From Hyphomicrobium_A sp963817485 (lineage in GTDB: Bacteria; Pseudomonadota; Alphaproteobacteria; Rhizobiales; Hyphomicrobiaceae): a stretch of 64,000 nt of DNA. Both the position numbers and the translations under genes were made by a program. Shown one piece after another: positions 1-9,896 of the stretch. How positions within the stretch are numbered: the first letter of the stretch is position 1; every line of letters starts with the position of its first letter. The notes beneath the pieces are model-generated. The model saw only the letters and a program-made list of their open reading frames with translations. It was not told the DNA's origin and searched no databases. Where the stretch lies: the NCBI GenBank assembly GCA_963817485.1, contig CAWFOR010000009.1, positions 40,580-104,579 of the forward strand. The letters run 5' to 3'.

Positions 1-369
1 TTCGCTCGCGAGGAAATCGAGGAAGTCCCACTGCGGCATGAGCGCGATGAACGCGCGCTCGCGCGGCAGCCAGGAGAAATCGGCAATGGTGAGCGGCGTG
101 CCGCCGACCTGCACGGTCAGTTTCGTCGCCTCGTTGTGCGGCCGTTTGAGCAGCGCATCGAGCAGGCCGAGCTCCTGCATGAGTTGCAGCGTCGAGGGAT
201 GGATCGTGTCGCCGCGGAAATCGCGCAGAAAGTCGGTGTGCTTCTCGATCACGGTCACGTCGACGCCGGCGCGCGCCAGCAGATAGCCCAGCATCATGCC
301 GGCAGGGCCGCCGCCCGCGACGCAACACGTCGTCGACAGCGTCCGCAACGCAGCGCTCGCCGCGCTCAT
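1..369 (-). CDS. FAD-dependent monooxygenase, 5' part only
   Basis: The N-terminal ~123 residues of a flavoprotein run off the left edge. After a short leader comes a dinucleotide-binding fold, CVAGGGPAGMMLGYLLARAG, followed about ten residues later by the acidic VIEK that usually binds the ribose of FAD. The next block, DTIHPSTLQLMQELGLLD, is typical of the PHBH/UbiH/TfdB aromatic-ring hydroxylase superfamily (FAD_binding_3). These enzymes use NAD(P)H and O2 to hydroxylate substrates; the substrate cannot be told from this part. The ATG overlaps the TGA of the upstream gene by 4 bp (ATGA), so the two are probably translationally coupled. The missing C-terminal part would carry the second FAD motif and substrate site. 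Family call is firm, specific function unknown. Confidence 0.8.
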   Translation of the reverse strand, partial: MSAASAALRTLSTTCCVAGGGPAGMMLGYLLARAGVDVTVIEKHTDFLRDFRGDTIHPSTLQLMQELGLLDALLKRPHNEATKLTVQVGGTPLTIADFSWLPRERAFIALMPQWDFLDFLASE

Positions 370-797
370 TGCTGGTATCCGCACGCCTTCAGGAGACCGT
401 CGATGCGGGTCTTGGAATCCTTTTGCAGCTCATCGATACGCGATTGCGCAATGCCGCTGTCGATCAGCCCTTTGGTCAACGCCACGACGCGCGTCGCGTT
501 GCCTTCGAAGCTCGCGATGAACACGAGACGCTCGAAGCGCGAGAAATCCTTGCCCGCGCGGTCGGCGATGCAGACGCAGCGGTCGTCGCCCTCGGCGCCG
601 GGCTTACGCTTCTTGGCGCAGATGTCGAGCAGCTCCTGGCGCTCCTCCGCCGGATAGTCGCCGCCAATCTTCAGGTCGGCCTCCGTCAGTTTCACGCTCT
701 GGACCGTGCTCGCCCAGTAGAAGGTGCCGACGATGACGATCAATCCGGCCAGCACGATAGAGCCGAGAATGATGAGCACCCACTTGAGGACCGCCAT
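366..797 (-). CDS. Small membrane-anchored hypothetical protein
   Basis: A 143-residue protein with one N-terminal membrane segment (about residues 4-28, rich in I, L, V and G) and a soluble, mostly charged C-terminal part. The start at 797 is chosen because GGGAGG lies about 8 bases upstream; an in-frame start at 833 has no such site. The tail has four cysteines (CAKK, CVCIAD, KACGYQQ), so a disulfide or metal role in the periplasm is possible but unproven. It is followed, with a 4-bp overlap, by the FAD monooxygenase gene. I do not recognise the family. Confidence 0.6.
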   Translation of the reverse strand: MAVLKWVLIILGSIVLAGLIVIVGTFYWASTVQSVKLTEADLKIGGDYPAEERQELLDICAKKRKPGAEGDDRCVCIADRAGKDFSRFERLVFIASFEGNATRVVALTKGLIDSGIAQSRIDELQKDSKTRIDGLLKACGYQQ

Positions 798-899
798 GAC
801 AAGCCTCCCAATCGCTTTTTTGTGGCGCGCCACCCTACCCGCAAAACGCAGGCCGTGAAACGCCGATTGTAAGCCCCGGAAATTTCAGGCTGGGCGATG

Positions 900-1412
900 T
901 CATGCGTTTTGTGCGGCGGCCTTGCGCTTCAGCCACAGCAGGGCAAAGCCGATGACGGGCAGGAAGATGTCGGAATAGAGCATGATGCCGGCGTTGCCCG
1001 GCGCCACGTTGCCCGTCGTCATGATGTCATGGATGTGCCCGACGGCGGCGCCCCACTGGAACATCGCGGGCCCGAGGATCGCGGCGAAGCGGACGCAGCA
1101 GTTGCCCTTGAAGGCGAGGAGACCGATCGCCGCAAAGCCGAGGCTCGCGTAGCCGACCTCGGCTTGGAACGGGCTGTCGGCCCAGCCGATGTAGCTCGCG
1201 GCGAGCTCGCCGAAGAAGACGTGAAAGACAAAATTGTAGAAAAAGCTGATCGCCACCGAGAACAGGATGAAATAGGCGAGCAGCTCTTCTGCGACGCTGG
1301 CGAAGGTGAAGCCGCCCGGCTTCAGCGCGACCGCGATCAGCGCGGCGATGACGCCGAGCACCAGAAACGTCAGCGTGAAATTTCCCAGCACGAACTCGAT
1401 GAGCGATGCCAT
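900..1412 (-). CDS. DUF6790-type integral membrane protein
   Basis: A 170-residue protein with four or five predicted membrane helices (roughly residues 8-30, 42-65, 85-105, 108-128 and 145-163). The central block around FNFVFHVFFGELAASYIGW, then SPFQAEVGYASLGF, resembles the DUF6790 family of small bacterial membrane proteins of unknown role. HIHD after the fourth helix may matter functionally. The gene is monocistronic, about 100 bases from the neighbour downstream. The assignment is from memory of the family pattern. Confidence 0.65.
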   Translation of the reverse strand: MASLIEFVLGNFTLTFLVLGVIAALIAVALKPGGFTFASVAEELLAYFILFSVAISFFYNFVFHVFFGELAASYIGWADSPFQAEVGYASLGFAAIGLLAFKGNCCVRFAAILGPAMFQWGAAVGHIHDIMTTGNVAPGNAGIMLYSDIFLPVIGFALLWLKRKAAAQNA

Positions 1413-1525
1413 CGCGGCGCACTCCCCTTGAGAACCGGCAGGACCCTACCCGCATGCGCCCTAAAGTTTCGTGCGCGGCGCGGCCGCCCTGGCGCATTCG
1501 TGAAGCGGCGTGAGCGGAGTTTCGC

Positions 1526-1552
1526 TTGAGCGCGAGTTTGTGATGTTATAAT
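1526..1552 (+). promoter_or_regulatory. Putative sigma-70-type promoter
   Basis: An exact TATAAT (1547-1552) stands out in very GC-rich DNA. TTGAGC (1526-1531) precedes it with a 15-base gap, slightly short of the usual 16-18. It lies about 60 bases before the start of the small secreted protein at 1615. Confidence 0.45.
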
Positions 1553-1614
1553 AACACGAACGCGACGAGACCCCGTCAAGAGGGTCCGTCCTCAACCCCA
1601 AAAGGAGGAAGCAA

Positions 1615-1920
1615 ATGCAGACGTTCAAGGCCCTTACGCTAGCCGCCGCCGGCATGTTGATCGCCGGTGCCGCGACCGCCGTAACCGTCAAGAACACGAG
1701 CAAGGCCGACGTGACCATCGGCATCGACTGGGGCCACCAGGAGAAGGTTGAAACCGTCCCGGCGGCCAAGTCCGTATCTTTCGAGTGCAAGGAGGGCTGC
1801 GGCGTGACCGGCCCCTGGGGCTTCTCCCAGATGGCCTCCGGCACCGATGAGATTTCGACCGACGGCAAAAGCCTCGTGACCGTCGGCAGCGTCGACAAGG
1901 CCAAGACCGCCGTCGACTGA
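1615..1920 (+). CDS. Small secreted hypothetical protein
   Basis: A 101-residue protein with a clear Sec signal peptide (MQTFKALTLAAAGMLIAG, cleavage probably after AATA). The mature part of about 80 residues has two cysteines (FECKEGCGV) that could form a disulfide, and looks all-beta. A textbook Shine-Dalgarno AAAGGAGG sits 7 bases before the ATG, and a promoter-like TATAAT and a terminator-like hairpin flank the gene, so it is probably a well-expressed single gene. No family recognised; periplasmic location inferred. Confidence 0.7.
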   Translation: MQTFKALTLAAAGMLIAGAATAVTVKNTSKADVTIGIDWGHQEKVETVPAAKSVSFECKEGCGVTGPWGFSQMASGTDEISTDGKSLVTVGSVDKAKTAVD

Positions 1921-1963
1921 TCCTTGGCTCCCCATCCGATCTTGTGGGCGATCTCCGCCCGCG

Positions 1964-1998
1964 GGCCGCGAGGACGTCGTTCCCCGCGGCCTTCTTTT
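1964..1998 (+). terminator. Putative intrinsic terminator
   Basis: GGCCGCG (1964-1970) can pair with CGCGGCC (1985-1991) around a 14-base loop, followed by TTCTTTT. It lies 44 bases after the stop of the small secreted protein. Confidence 0.45.
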
Positions 1999-2079
1999 GT
2001 GAAGAAGCTCAGTGCAAGGAAAGCAAGGCAATCTTTCAGGATGGCCCGATAAAGTCGCCGCACCATTCGGAGCAAGGCG

Positions 2080-2805
2080 ATGATCATCCTTTACACCTTC
2101 GGCCCGTACTTCGGTCTGCCCGATCCAAGCCCCTTTGTGATGAAGGCAGAGGTTTTGCTCAAGATGGCGAACCTGCCCTTTGAGACCGACACTGGAGGCT
2201 TCAACAAGGCGCCTAAGGGCAAGCTTCCCTATATCGCCGACGACGGCGAGATCATCGCCGACTCAACTCTCATCCGGCTGCACATCGAGAGGAAATACGG
2301 CTTCGACTTTGACGCCGGCCTCTCCTCACCCGAGCGCGGCATCGCATGGGCCTTCGAGAAGATGTGCGAGGACCATCTCTATTGGGCGGGGCTGCATGCG
2401 CGCTGGATGGTCGACGAGAATTTCGACAAGGGTCCGCGCCAGTTTTTCGATCCGGTCCCCAGCCCGCTGCGCCCTCTCGTCGTGCTCATGACGCGGCGTC
2501 AAGTCCGGCGCAATCTCTGGGGACACGGGATGGGCCGGCACACGATGGCTGAGATGGACCAGCTTGCGGTCCGGGACATTGACGCCATCGCCGACTTCTT
2601 AGCTGAAAAGCCGTACCTCATGGGCGAGGTCCCATGCGGGGCCGATGCCACTGTCTTGCCCTTCATGGCGCACGCGCTTTGCCCGCTGTTTGCGACGGCA
2701 ATCCGGACGTGCGCCGAGCAGAAACCCAACCTCGTCGCCTACCGCGACCGCCTGATGGCGCGATACTTTCCCGACTTTGCGTCCCAGACGGCAGCTTCGG
2801 CCTGA
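2080..2805 (+). CDS. Glutathione S-transferase family protein
   Basis: A 241-residue GST-fold protein. The N-terminal thioredoxin-like half starts MIILYTFGPYFGLPDPSPF, with the cis-proline block KGKLPYIADDGEIIADS (about residues 47-63) that contacts glutathione in the superfamily. The helical C-terminal half has FLAEKPYLMGEVPCGADAT, matching the GST C-terminal signature. It resembles the Fax/metaxin-like subgroup, where catalysis is often unproven. Expected in the cytosol, with possible detoxification or thiol chemistry. It ends about 100 bases before uvrA and may be co-transcribed. No truncation seen. Confidence 0.8.
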   Translation: MIILYTFGPYFGLPDPSPFVMKAEVLLKMANLPFETDTGGFNKAPKGKLPYIADDGEIIADSTLIRLHIERKYGFDFDAGLSSPERGIAWAFEKMCEDHLYWAGLHARWMVDENFDKGPRQFFDPVPSPLRPLVVLMTRRQVRRNLWGHGMGRHTMAEMDQLAVRDIDAIADFLAEKPYLMGEVPCGADATVLPFMAHALCPLFATAIRTCAEQKPNLVAYRDRLMARYFPDFASQTAASA

Positions 2806-2903
2806 GCCGGGCCAGTCGTAAGGCCGCCGGCCGCGACGTTGCCGCGGGGGAAGCGGCGTCGCGCGCCATTGCCGCAGGCCCCTGGCTTCGCTACCTAAGC
2901 CTC

Positions 2904-5864
<2,961 letters not shown>

Positions 5865-5909
5865 CCGCAGGCCGTTTCACCGCGACGCGCGGTCTACTAA
5901 CATAGCGCT

Positions 5910-6116
5910 ATGAAGCTGACCCTTGAGACCGAGCAGGAAGACGACGGCCGCTGGATCGCGGAGGTGCCGCAGCTGCCGGGCGTGCTCGCTTACGGCGCGA
6001 CGCGCGACGAAGCCATGGCAAAAGCCGAGGTTCTGGCGCTGCGCGTGCTCGCCGAGCAGCTCGAGCATGGCGAGGCCCGCCCGGTCGGGCTCTCGATCTC
6101 CGTCGCGGCCGAATGA
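5910..6116 (+). CDS. hicB: HicB-family antitoxin-like protein
   Basis: A 68-residue protein with the HicB/UPF0150 fold: DDGRWIAEVPQLPGVLAYGA followed by TRDEAMAKAEVLALRVLAEQ. HicB proteins bind and neutralise the mRNA interferase HicA and often repress their operon. This one is the short form without a C-terminal DNA-binding domain. It begins 45 bases after uvrA. Its stop overlaps an ATG that opens a HicA-like reading frame, but that hicA is broken (next entry), so this looks like an orphan antitoxin. Confidence 0.75.
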   Translation: MKLTLETEQEDDGRWIAEVPQLPGVLAYGATRDEAMAKAEVLALRVLAEQLEHGEARPVGLSISVAAE

Positions 6117-6216
6117 GCCGCTTCCCGGCGGCGGTCCACGCGAAGCGTGGCTCTCCCACGACGCGCGCCGGGTTCTCGCGGCGCTGTTGCGGACGGGCTG
6201 GACCCTCAAGCGGTAG
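6113..6216 (+). pseudogene. hicA: hicA toxin remnant, disrupted
   Basis: The ATG overlaps the hicB stop (ATGA). The first codons give MSRFPA, and after an inserted ~35-bp palindromic repeat and a frame change the sequence gives ARRVLAALLRTGWTLKR, then TAG. Together these match the start of rhizobial HicA toxins, which continue with a Gly-Ser-His block carrying the catalytic His. That part is missing here. The toxin is therefore interrupted and truncated and should be inactive. Confidence 0.55.
6125..6163 (+). repeat. Palindromic repeat, copy 1
   Basis: Two adjoining hairpins share an arm: CCACGC-GAA-GCGTGG and GTGG-CTCTC-CCAC, ending in ACG. The unit interrupts the hicA remnant. A near-identical copy lies at 6831-6867. 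Confidence 0.55.
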
Positions 6217-6285
6217 GCGGCGGAGTGACTTACTCACCCGGCCGCAATCGACGTGACCCTTAGGCACAGATATGTGGGCGCGCAG

Positions 6286-6665
6286 CTACGCGCGGCCCGG
6301 CTCATCGAGGAAGCGCAGCAGCCTGCTCGCGACCATAAGCTCCTCGATCGCCTCGTGCAGGTCGTGGAACGCGCGATGTGTGTGCGTGCTGCTGTTGCGG
6401 AAGCGGCCCATGGCACCGGCGAACAGACGCGCCAGCGCTCTGCGAGTGGGCTCGTTCTCGGTCATATCAGTGAGCGGGCCTTTGTCTTGGTCGAAGGCCT
6501 GAAGCATGAGATTGACACCGTAGGTGCTGGTGATCTTCGCCACCTTACCAACCTCAATGTCCACGATCTTGTACGCCTCCTGGATCGCCGAGGTTGGGTG
6601 GCCGTTGGCGAAGTCAGTGTACGGCTTGCCCCGCAATTTCGGATGCAGCATGTCATCGCGGCAGG
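6286..6665 (-). pseudogene. TIGR02391 (Ymh-like) protein, C-terminal remnant
   Basis: About 125 residues match the C-terminal domain of the TIGR02391/Hypoth_Ymh family: ANGHPTSAIQEAYKIVDIEV, then LFAGAMGRFRNSSTHTHRAF and a closing VASRLLRFLDE. In intact family members an N-terminal region precedes this. Here homology stops near 6665, where the sequence turns into a repeated element (6686-6774). The frame stays open upstream to 6924 but encodes low-complexity residues without resemblance. Such genes are often found in defence or mobile islands. Most probably a truncated, inactive gene. Confidence 0.6.
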
Positions 6666-6685
6666 AGCGGCGCGCGCACGCGCCC

Positions 6686-6774
6686 GCAATCGTCGCCGCG
6701 CTCGTCGTCGAGCGCTGTTCGCGCCGCGCGCCTGTCACGATCGCTCCGCGCCCCCCGCCCCACACGCCGAGCAC
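6686..6774 (+). repeat. Dispersed ~85-bp element, copy A
   Basis: From GCAATCGTCGCCGCGCTCGT to CGAGCAC this segment is closely repeated at 8321-8403 in the same orientation, with a few substitutions and small indels. Copy A sits at the truncated N-terminal side of the TIGR02391 remnant. Confidence 0.6.
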
Positions 6775-6830
6775 GGCGAGGCGCGACGCCGTCGGGCTAT
6801 TATTTCCGTCGCTGCAGAATGACCTGCGTC

Positions 6831-6867
6831 CCGGCGCGTCCACGTAACGCGTGGCTCCGCCACGACG
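6831..6867 (+). repeat. Palindromic repeat, copy 2
   Basis: The segment CCGGCGCGTCCACGTAACGC, then GTGGCTCCGCCACGACGG, repeats the double-hairpin unit of 6125-6163 with a few changes. It lies in the gene-poor stretch between the TIGR02391 remnant and the secreted proteins at 7.1 kb. Confidence 0.5.
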
Positions 6868-7101
6868 GATCGGCTGAGCCGTGCCCGGTGCAACCTCAGG
6901 CAAGTCGCAAGCCCCCGCCAACAAGCTTCCCCAACCTCGGGAATGAGCGAGGTACGCTCCGAGCGTGCATAGTCTCAGCTGCGCGCTAACTGTGGTCGCT
7001 CCGACAGCGACGCGAAGACAAGGGACCTTGTAAGGCTCAGGTCATCTTCGTGTCCCATTCCAGGTTCGAAAGGTACTCATGACGGAGCAGAGGAGGCAGT
7101 T

Positions 7102-7182
7102 ATGCGTAAGACTTGTCTCATCATCGCCGCCGGGTTGCTGCTGGCGCTAAGTGGTGCGGCGGCGGAGGCCAAGGGTCTCTGA
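7102..7182 (+). CDS. 26-residue signal-peptide-like ORF
   Basis: A very short frame (MRKTCLIIAAGLLLALSG, then AAAEAKGL) preceded by GAGGAGG at proper distance and followed 16 bases later by the start of a secreted protein. It consists almost only of a signal peptide. It may be a leader peptide, a tiny membrane peptide, or the stub of a lost secreted protein. Confidence 0.4.
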   Translation: MRKTCLIIAAGLLLALSGAAAEAKGL

Positions 7183-7198
7183 GGAGAGGAGAGGAACG

Positions 7199-8248
7199 AT
7201 GAAAAGCTTCCGCTGGCTCCTACCGCTTGTTGCTCTTGTCGCCTTTGCAACGTCGTCCCACGCGGGCGTCTTCGTCGGCGTATCCGTCGGGTTGGCGCCG
7301 CCCCCGCTGCCGGTCTACGTGCAGCCGGTTTGCCCGGGCCCTGATCTAATCTGGACGCCCGGCTATTGGGCCTATGACCCTGACTTTGACGACTACTATT
7401 GGGTGCCCGGGACATGGGTGCGTGCTCCCGTCGTCGGCTACCTCTGGACACCTGGCTACTGGGGCTGGCGCGATGGCTATTACGCTTGGCACGCCGGCTA
7501 TTGGGGCCCGCACATCGGCTATTACGGCGGGATCAATTACGGCTATGGCTATATCGGCGAGGGCTACCACGGCGGTTACTGGAACCACGGCACCTTCGTC
7601 TACAACACCGCCGTGACCAACGTGAACACGACCATCATTCACAACACCTACAACAAGACGGTGGTGGTCAATCGCACGACGGTGAATAACGTCAGCTTCA
7701 ACGGCGGGAAGGGAGGCGCGACTGCCCAACCCACGTCTCAAGAGAGGCTGGCAGCCGCCGAGCAGCACGTCAGCCTTACCCAACAGCAGACGGAACACGA
7801 GCATGGGGCGAGCCAAAACCGCGAGCTCAGGGCCTCATTCAATCACGGCAGGCCGACGATTGCCGCGACGAGCCACGCGGCGATGTTCACCGGGCAAGGC
7901 GTAGTGGCGGCGAAGGGCGTCGCAACGAGCCCAAAGACTCCCGTCACCGAGGGCAATCGAGCACTCGGGGCTACGCCGCAAAAGTCCTTCCATTCCAGCG
8001 GTGACAGCAAGGCGTTCGCGCATCTGCCGCCGAATGGCGTCACGGCAGGGCCAAAGAACGAAGCGAACGCTGCGCTCGGACCTGGGCCGCCCGGCGCGGG
8101 GCGTGCGAAGCATCCCGACAATGCGTCAAGGGCCGTCGCGCATCTACCGCCGGGAAGGCTTGCGGGGGCCAACGGCCATCCACCGGGCGGACCCCGGGCG
8201 CACCAACACCCGCACGACGATAAGAAGCCGCCTAAGGACCAGCACTAG
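7199..8248 (+). CDS. Secreted Tyr/Trp-rich protein with WxPGYW repeats
   Basis: A 349-residue protein with signal peptide MKSFRWLLPLVALVAFATSS (cleaved near SHA). Residues ~40-150 are rich in Trp, Tyr and Gly, with repeated units such as IWTPGYWAYD, YWVPGTW, LWTPGYWGW and WHAGYWG. These match the YXWXPGYW/WXXGXW repeat family of periplasmic or outer-membrane proteins. A Thr/Asn-rich part (NTTIIHNTYNKTVVVNRTTV) follows, then a basic, Pro/His-rich, probably disordered tail ending DDKKPPKDQH. Start chosen for GAGGAGAGGAGAGGAAC just upstream. The function of these proteins is unknown; a surface or cell-wall association is plausible. Confidence 0.75.
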   Translation: MKSFRWLLPLVALVAFATSSHAGVFVGVSVGLAPPPLPVYVQPVCPGPDLIWTPGYWAYDPDFDDYYWVPGTWVRAPVVGYLWTPGYWGWRDGYYAWHAGYWGPHIGYYGGINYGYGYIGEGYHGGYWNHGTFVYNTAVTNVNTTIIHNTYNKTVVVNRTTVNNVSFNGGKGGATAQPTSQERLAAAEQHVSLTQQQTEHEHGASQNRELRASFNHGRPTIAATSHAAMFTGQGVVAAKGVATSPKTPVTEGNRALGATPQKSFHSSGDSKAFAHLPPNGVTAGPKNEANAALGPGPPGAGRAKHPDNASRAVAHLPPGRLAGANGHPPGGPRAHQHPHDDKKPPKDQH

Positions 8249-8320
8249 GCGGCGCGTCGCGCCTGCATGGTCGAGGGGTCGTCCAGCACGACGATCGCCG
8301 AGCCGTGCGTTCTCGCCCTG

Positions 8321-8403
8321 GCAATCGTCGCCGCGCTCGTCGTCGGCCGCTAATCGCGCCGCGCGCCCCTCACGACCGCTCCGCGCTCCACACGCCCGAG
8401 CAC
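8321..8403 (+). repeat. Dispersed ~85-bp element, copy B
   Basis: Close repeat of 6686-6774 in the same orientation. It overlaps the 3' end of the shortened secreted gene at 8370-8591, so both copies sit where a gene appears cut short. Confidence 0.6.
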
Positions 8404-8591
8404 AGGCCCGACGGCCCCTTGCCGGTCGGGATGGTTCCGCAATGGCCGCGGGTCGTCACCGCGGTCATGCTCCAGTTGCCATCGAACTTGCTCGAGTTGC
8501 CGGCGAACTTGGCGGCACTCGCGGGCAAAGCGGAACAGACGATTACTGAAGCGGCTGACAGCGCCAAGGCGCACATACGATTGCCAATCAT
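8370..8591 (-). CDS. Small secreted protein, probably truncated
   Basis: A 73-residue frame with a signal peptide (MCALALSAASVIVCSALPAS, cleaved near ASA) and the block KFDGNWSMTAVTTRGHC, which resembles the start of rhizobial secreted proteins of about 130-150 residues. The rest, TGKGPSGLCSGVWSAERS, overlaps repeat copy B and does not resemble the family. Start at 8591 chosen for AAGGGGAC upstream. Likely a gene whose 3' half was lost or replaced. Confidence 0.5.
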   Translation of the reverse strand: MIGNRMCALALSAASVIVCSALPASAAKFAGNSSKFDGNWSMTAVTTRGHCGTIPTGKGPSGLCSGVWSAERS

Positions 8592-8637
8592 GGGAGTCCC
8601 CTTCGGTCTGTTGAACCGCAACCGCAATCGTCAATCG

Positions 8638-8919
8638 TCAGTACGGGTACGTCGGGTACGCGCGATACCTGGGCTGATAGCCATAATAGTCGGCGTAGTA
8701 CCCGCCGCCATACCCGTACGGCCCATAGCTGTAGCGCGGCCAGTAGTCGTCGTTGCCGCCGTAGCGATGCAGGTTTTCGCGATCCTGCGGGCTCAGGTAG
8801 CTTCCCTGCCGCTCCTTGGCGCGCGCGTTCTCGACTGCGCCGATCGACTGCGCCTGCGCCATCGAGGGCGCAAGCACCATAGTCGTCGCGACGGCGGCGA
8901 CAGCGTGTTTCCATTTCAT
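8638..8919 (-). CDS. Small secreted Tyr-rich protein (VENAR type)
   Basis: A 93-residue protein with a signal peptide (MKWKHAVAAVATTMVLAPSM, cleavage after AQA). The mature part has VENARAKERQGSYLSPQDRE and then a Tyr/Gly-rich tail (YGPYGYGGGYYADYYGYQP). The VENAR segment is shared with the protein at 20032-20289, which defines a small paralogous family. GGAGG-type site upstream. Function unknown; periplasmic or surface location expected. Confidence 0.65.
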   Translation of the reverse strand: MKWKHAVAAVATTMVLAPSMAQAQSIGAVENARAKERQGSYLSPQDRENLHRYGGNDDYWPRYSYGPYGYGGGYYADYYGYQPRYRAYPTYPY

Positions 8920-9239
8920 GGCCTACCTCCTTCACTGGACCTCGCAGGCTTGAAGCGTGCGACGCCTTCCCTGTAAACGCCGGGCTGCGACGGGCGTTCC
9001 GGCCACTCCTTGTGGGTCGCTGTCCGGGTCGCTCACGGCCGCTCACTCTCCTGTCGGTAGCCGTCAATCCGTCATATCGGGCCGCGCCGATCCGCAGTAT
9101 CTTTGCCGCGTTGAGTATAATCCGTTGCGGCGTGCGGTGCAGCGAGACCGTGCGCTCGTTGGTTGCTGTGAATAGATTCATGCCGAGCTTGTCGGCGCTG
9201 CGGTGGCTCGGCCAATTAGGCTGCTCAGGGAGAAACGCC
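8920..9239. other. Gene-free stretch
   Basis: About 320 bases between divergent genes. I see no supported gene, RNA or repeat; promoters for both neighbours must lie here but no clear boxes were found. Confidence 0.5.
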
Positions 9240-9818
9240 ATGGCACAAGCGACTCAAGGGTCTCGCCCCGGACAAGTGATCTTCGACGCACTCGCCAGGA
9301 AGAACGATCAGCTATTCTGGGGCGGCGTGGCCATGGCTATCGTCGGCGTGCTCGCGTTGGTGTTCCCGTTCGGGGCCACGTTCGCGATTGCCGTGATGGC
9401 GGGGTGGCTCCTCATTCTGGCCGGCGGCGTCACGATCGCCGACGCGTTCACCGTCGAGGGCACCGGGCCGTTTTTCGGCGAGCTGTTGATCGGCCTGTTG
9501 AAGCTGGCACTGGGCGTGTACCTCGTGCGCCATCCCGATGTCAGCATGGTGCTGCTAACGCTTCTGCTGGCGGCCGTATTCGTCATCGACGGCGCGGCTC
9601 AGCTGGCGTTGGCGTTCGAATTGCGGCCGCTGGACGGATGGGGATGGCTGTTGCTCTCGGGCATTATCGCCATCGCCGTCGGGATTCTGCTTGCAGCCGA
9701 GCTGCAAGAGATGTCCCTCATTACGCTCGGCATTCTGCTCGGCGTCAGCTTCTTGACCACCGGCCTTGCGCGGATCGTCCTTTCGAGACGGCTGTCCGCA
9801 CTGGCGACCGGCCTATAG
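9240..9818 (+). CDS. HdeD-family acid-resistance-like membrane protein
   Basis: A 192-residue integral membrane protein with six hydrophobic segments in three pairs, as in HdeD/DUF308. Characteristic parts are the helix pair AVMAGWLLILAGGVTIADAF and the repeated glycine-rich turns such as GWLLLSGIIAIAVGILL. In E. coli HdeD supports acid resistance at high cell density; in other groups the role is not established. Start chosen because CAGGGAGAAACGCC precedes this ATG; the frame is open further upstream without a better site. Monocistronic. Confidence 0.8.
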   Translation: MAQATQGSRPGQVIFDALARKNDQLFWGGVAMAIVGVLALVFPFGATFAIAVMAGWLLILAGGVTIADAFTVEGTGPFFGELLIGLLKLALGVYLVRHPDVSMVLLTLLLAAVFVIDGAAQLALAFELRPLDGWGWLLLSGIIAIAVGILLAAELQEMSLITLGILLGVSFLTTGLARIVLSRRLSALATGL

Positions 9819-9896
9819 CCCGGCGCACGGAGGGCTAGCCCACGCAGACGGCACCGGCCGCATCGTCGCGGCCGGCACGCCCGACGGCTGTCTCGA

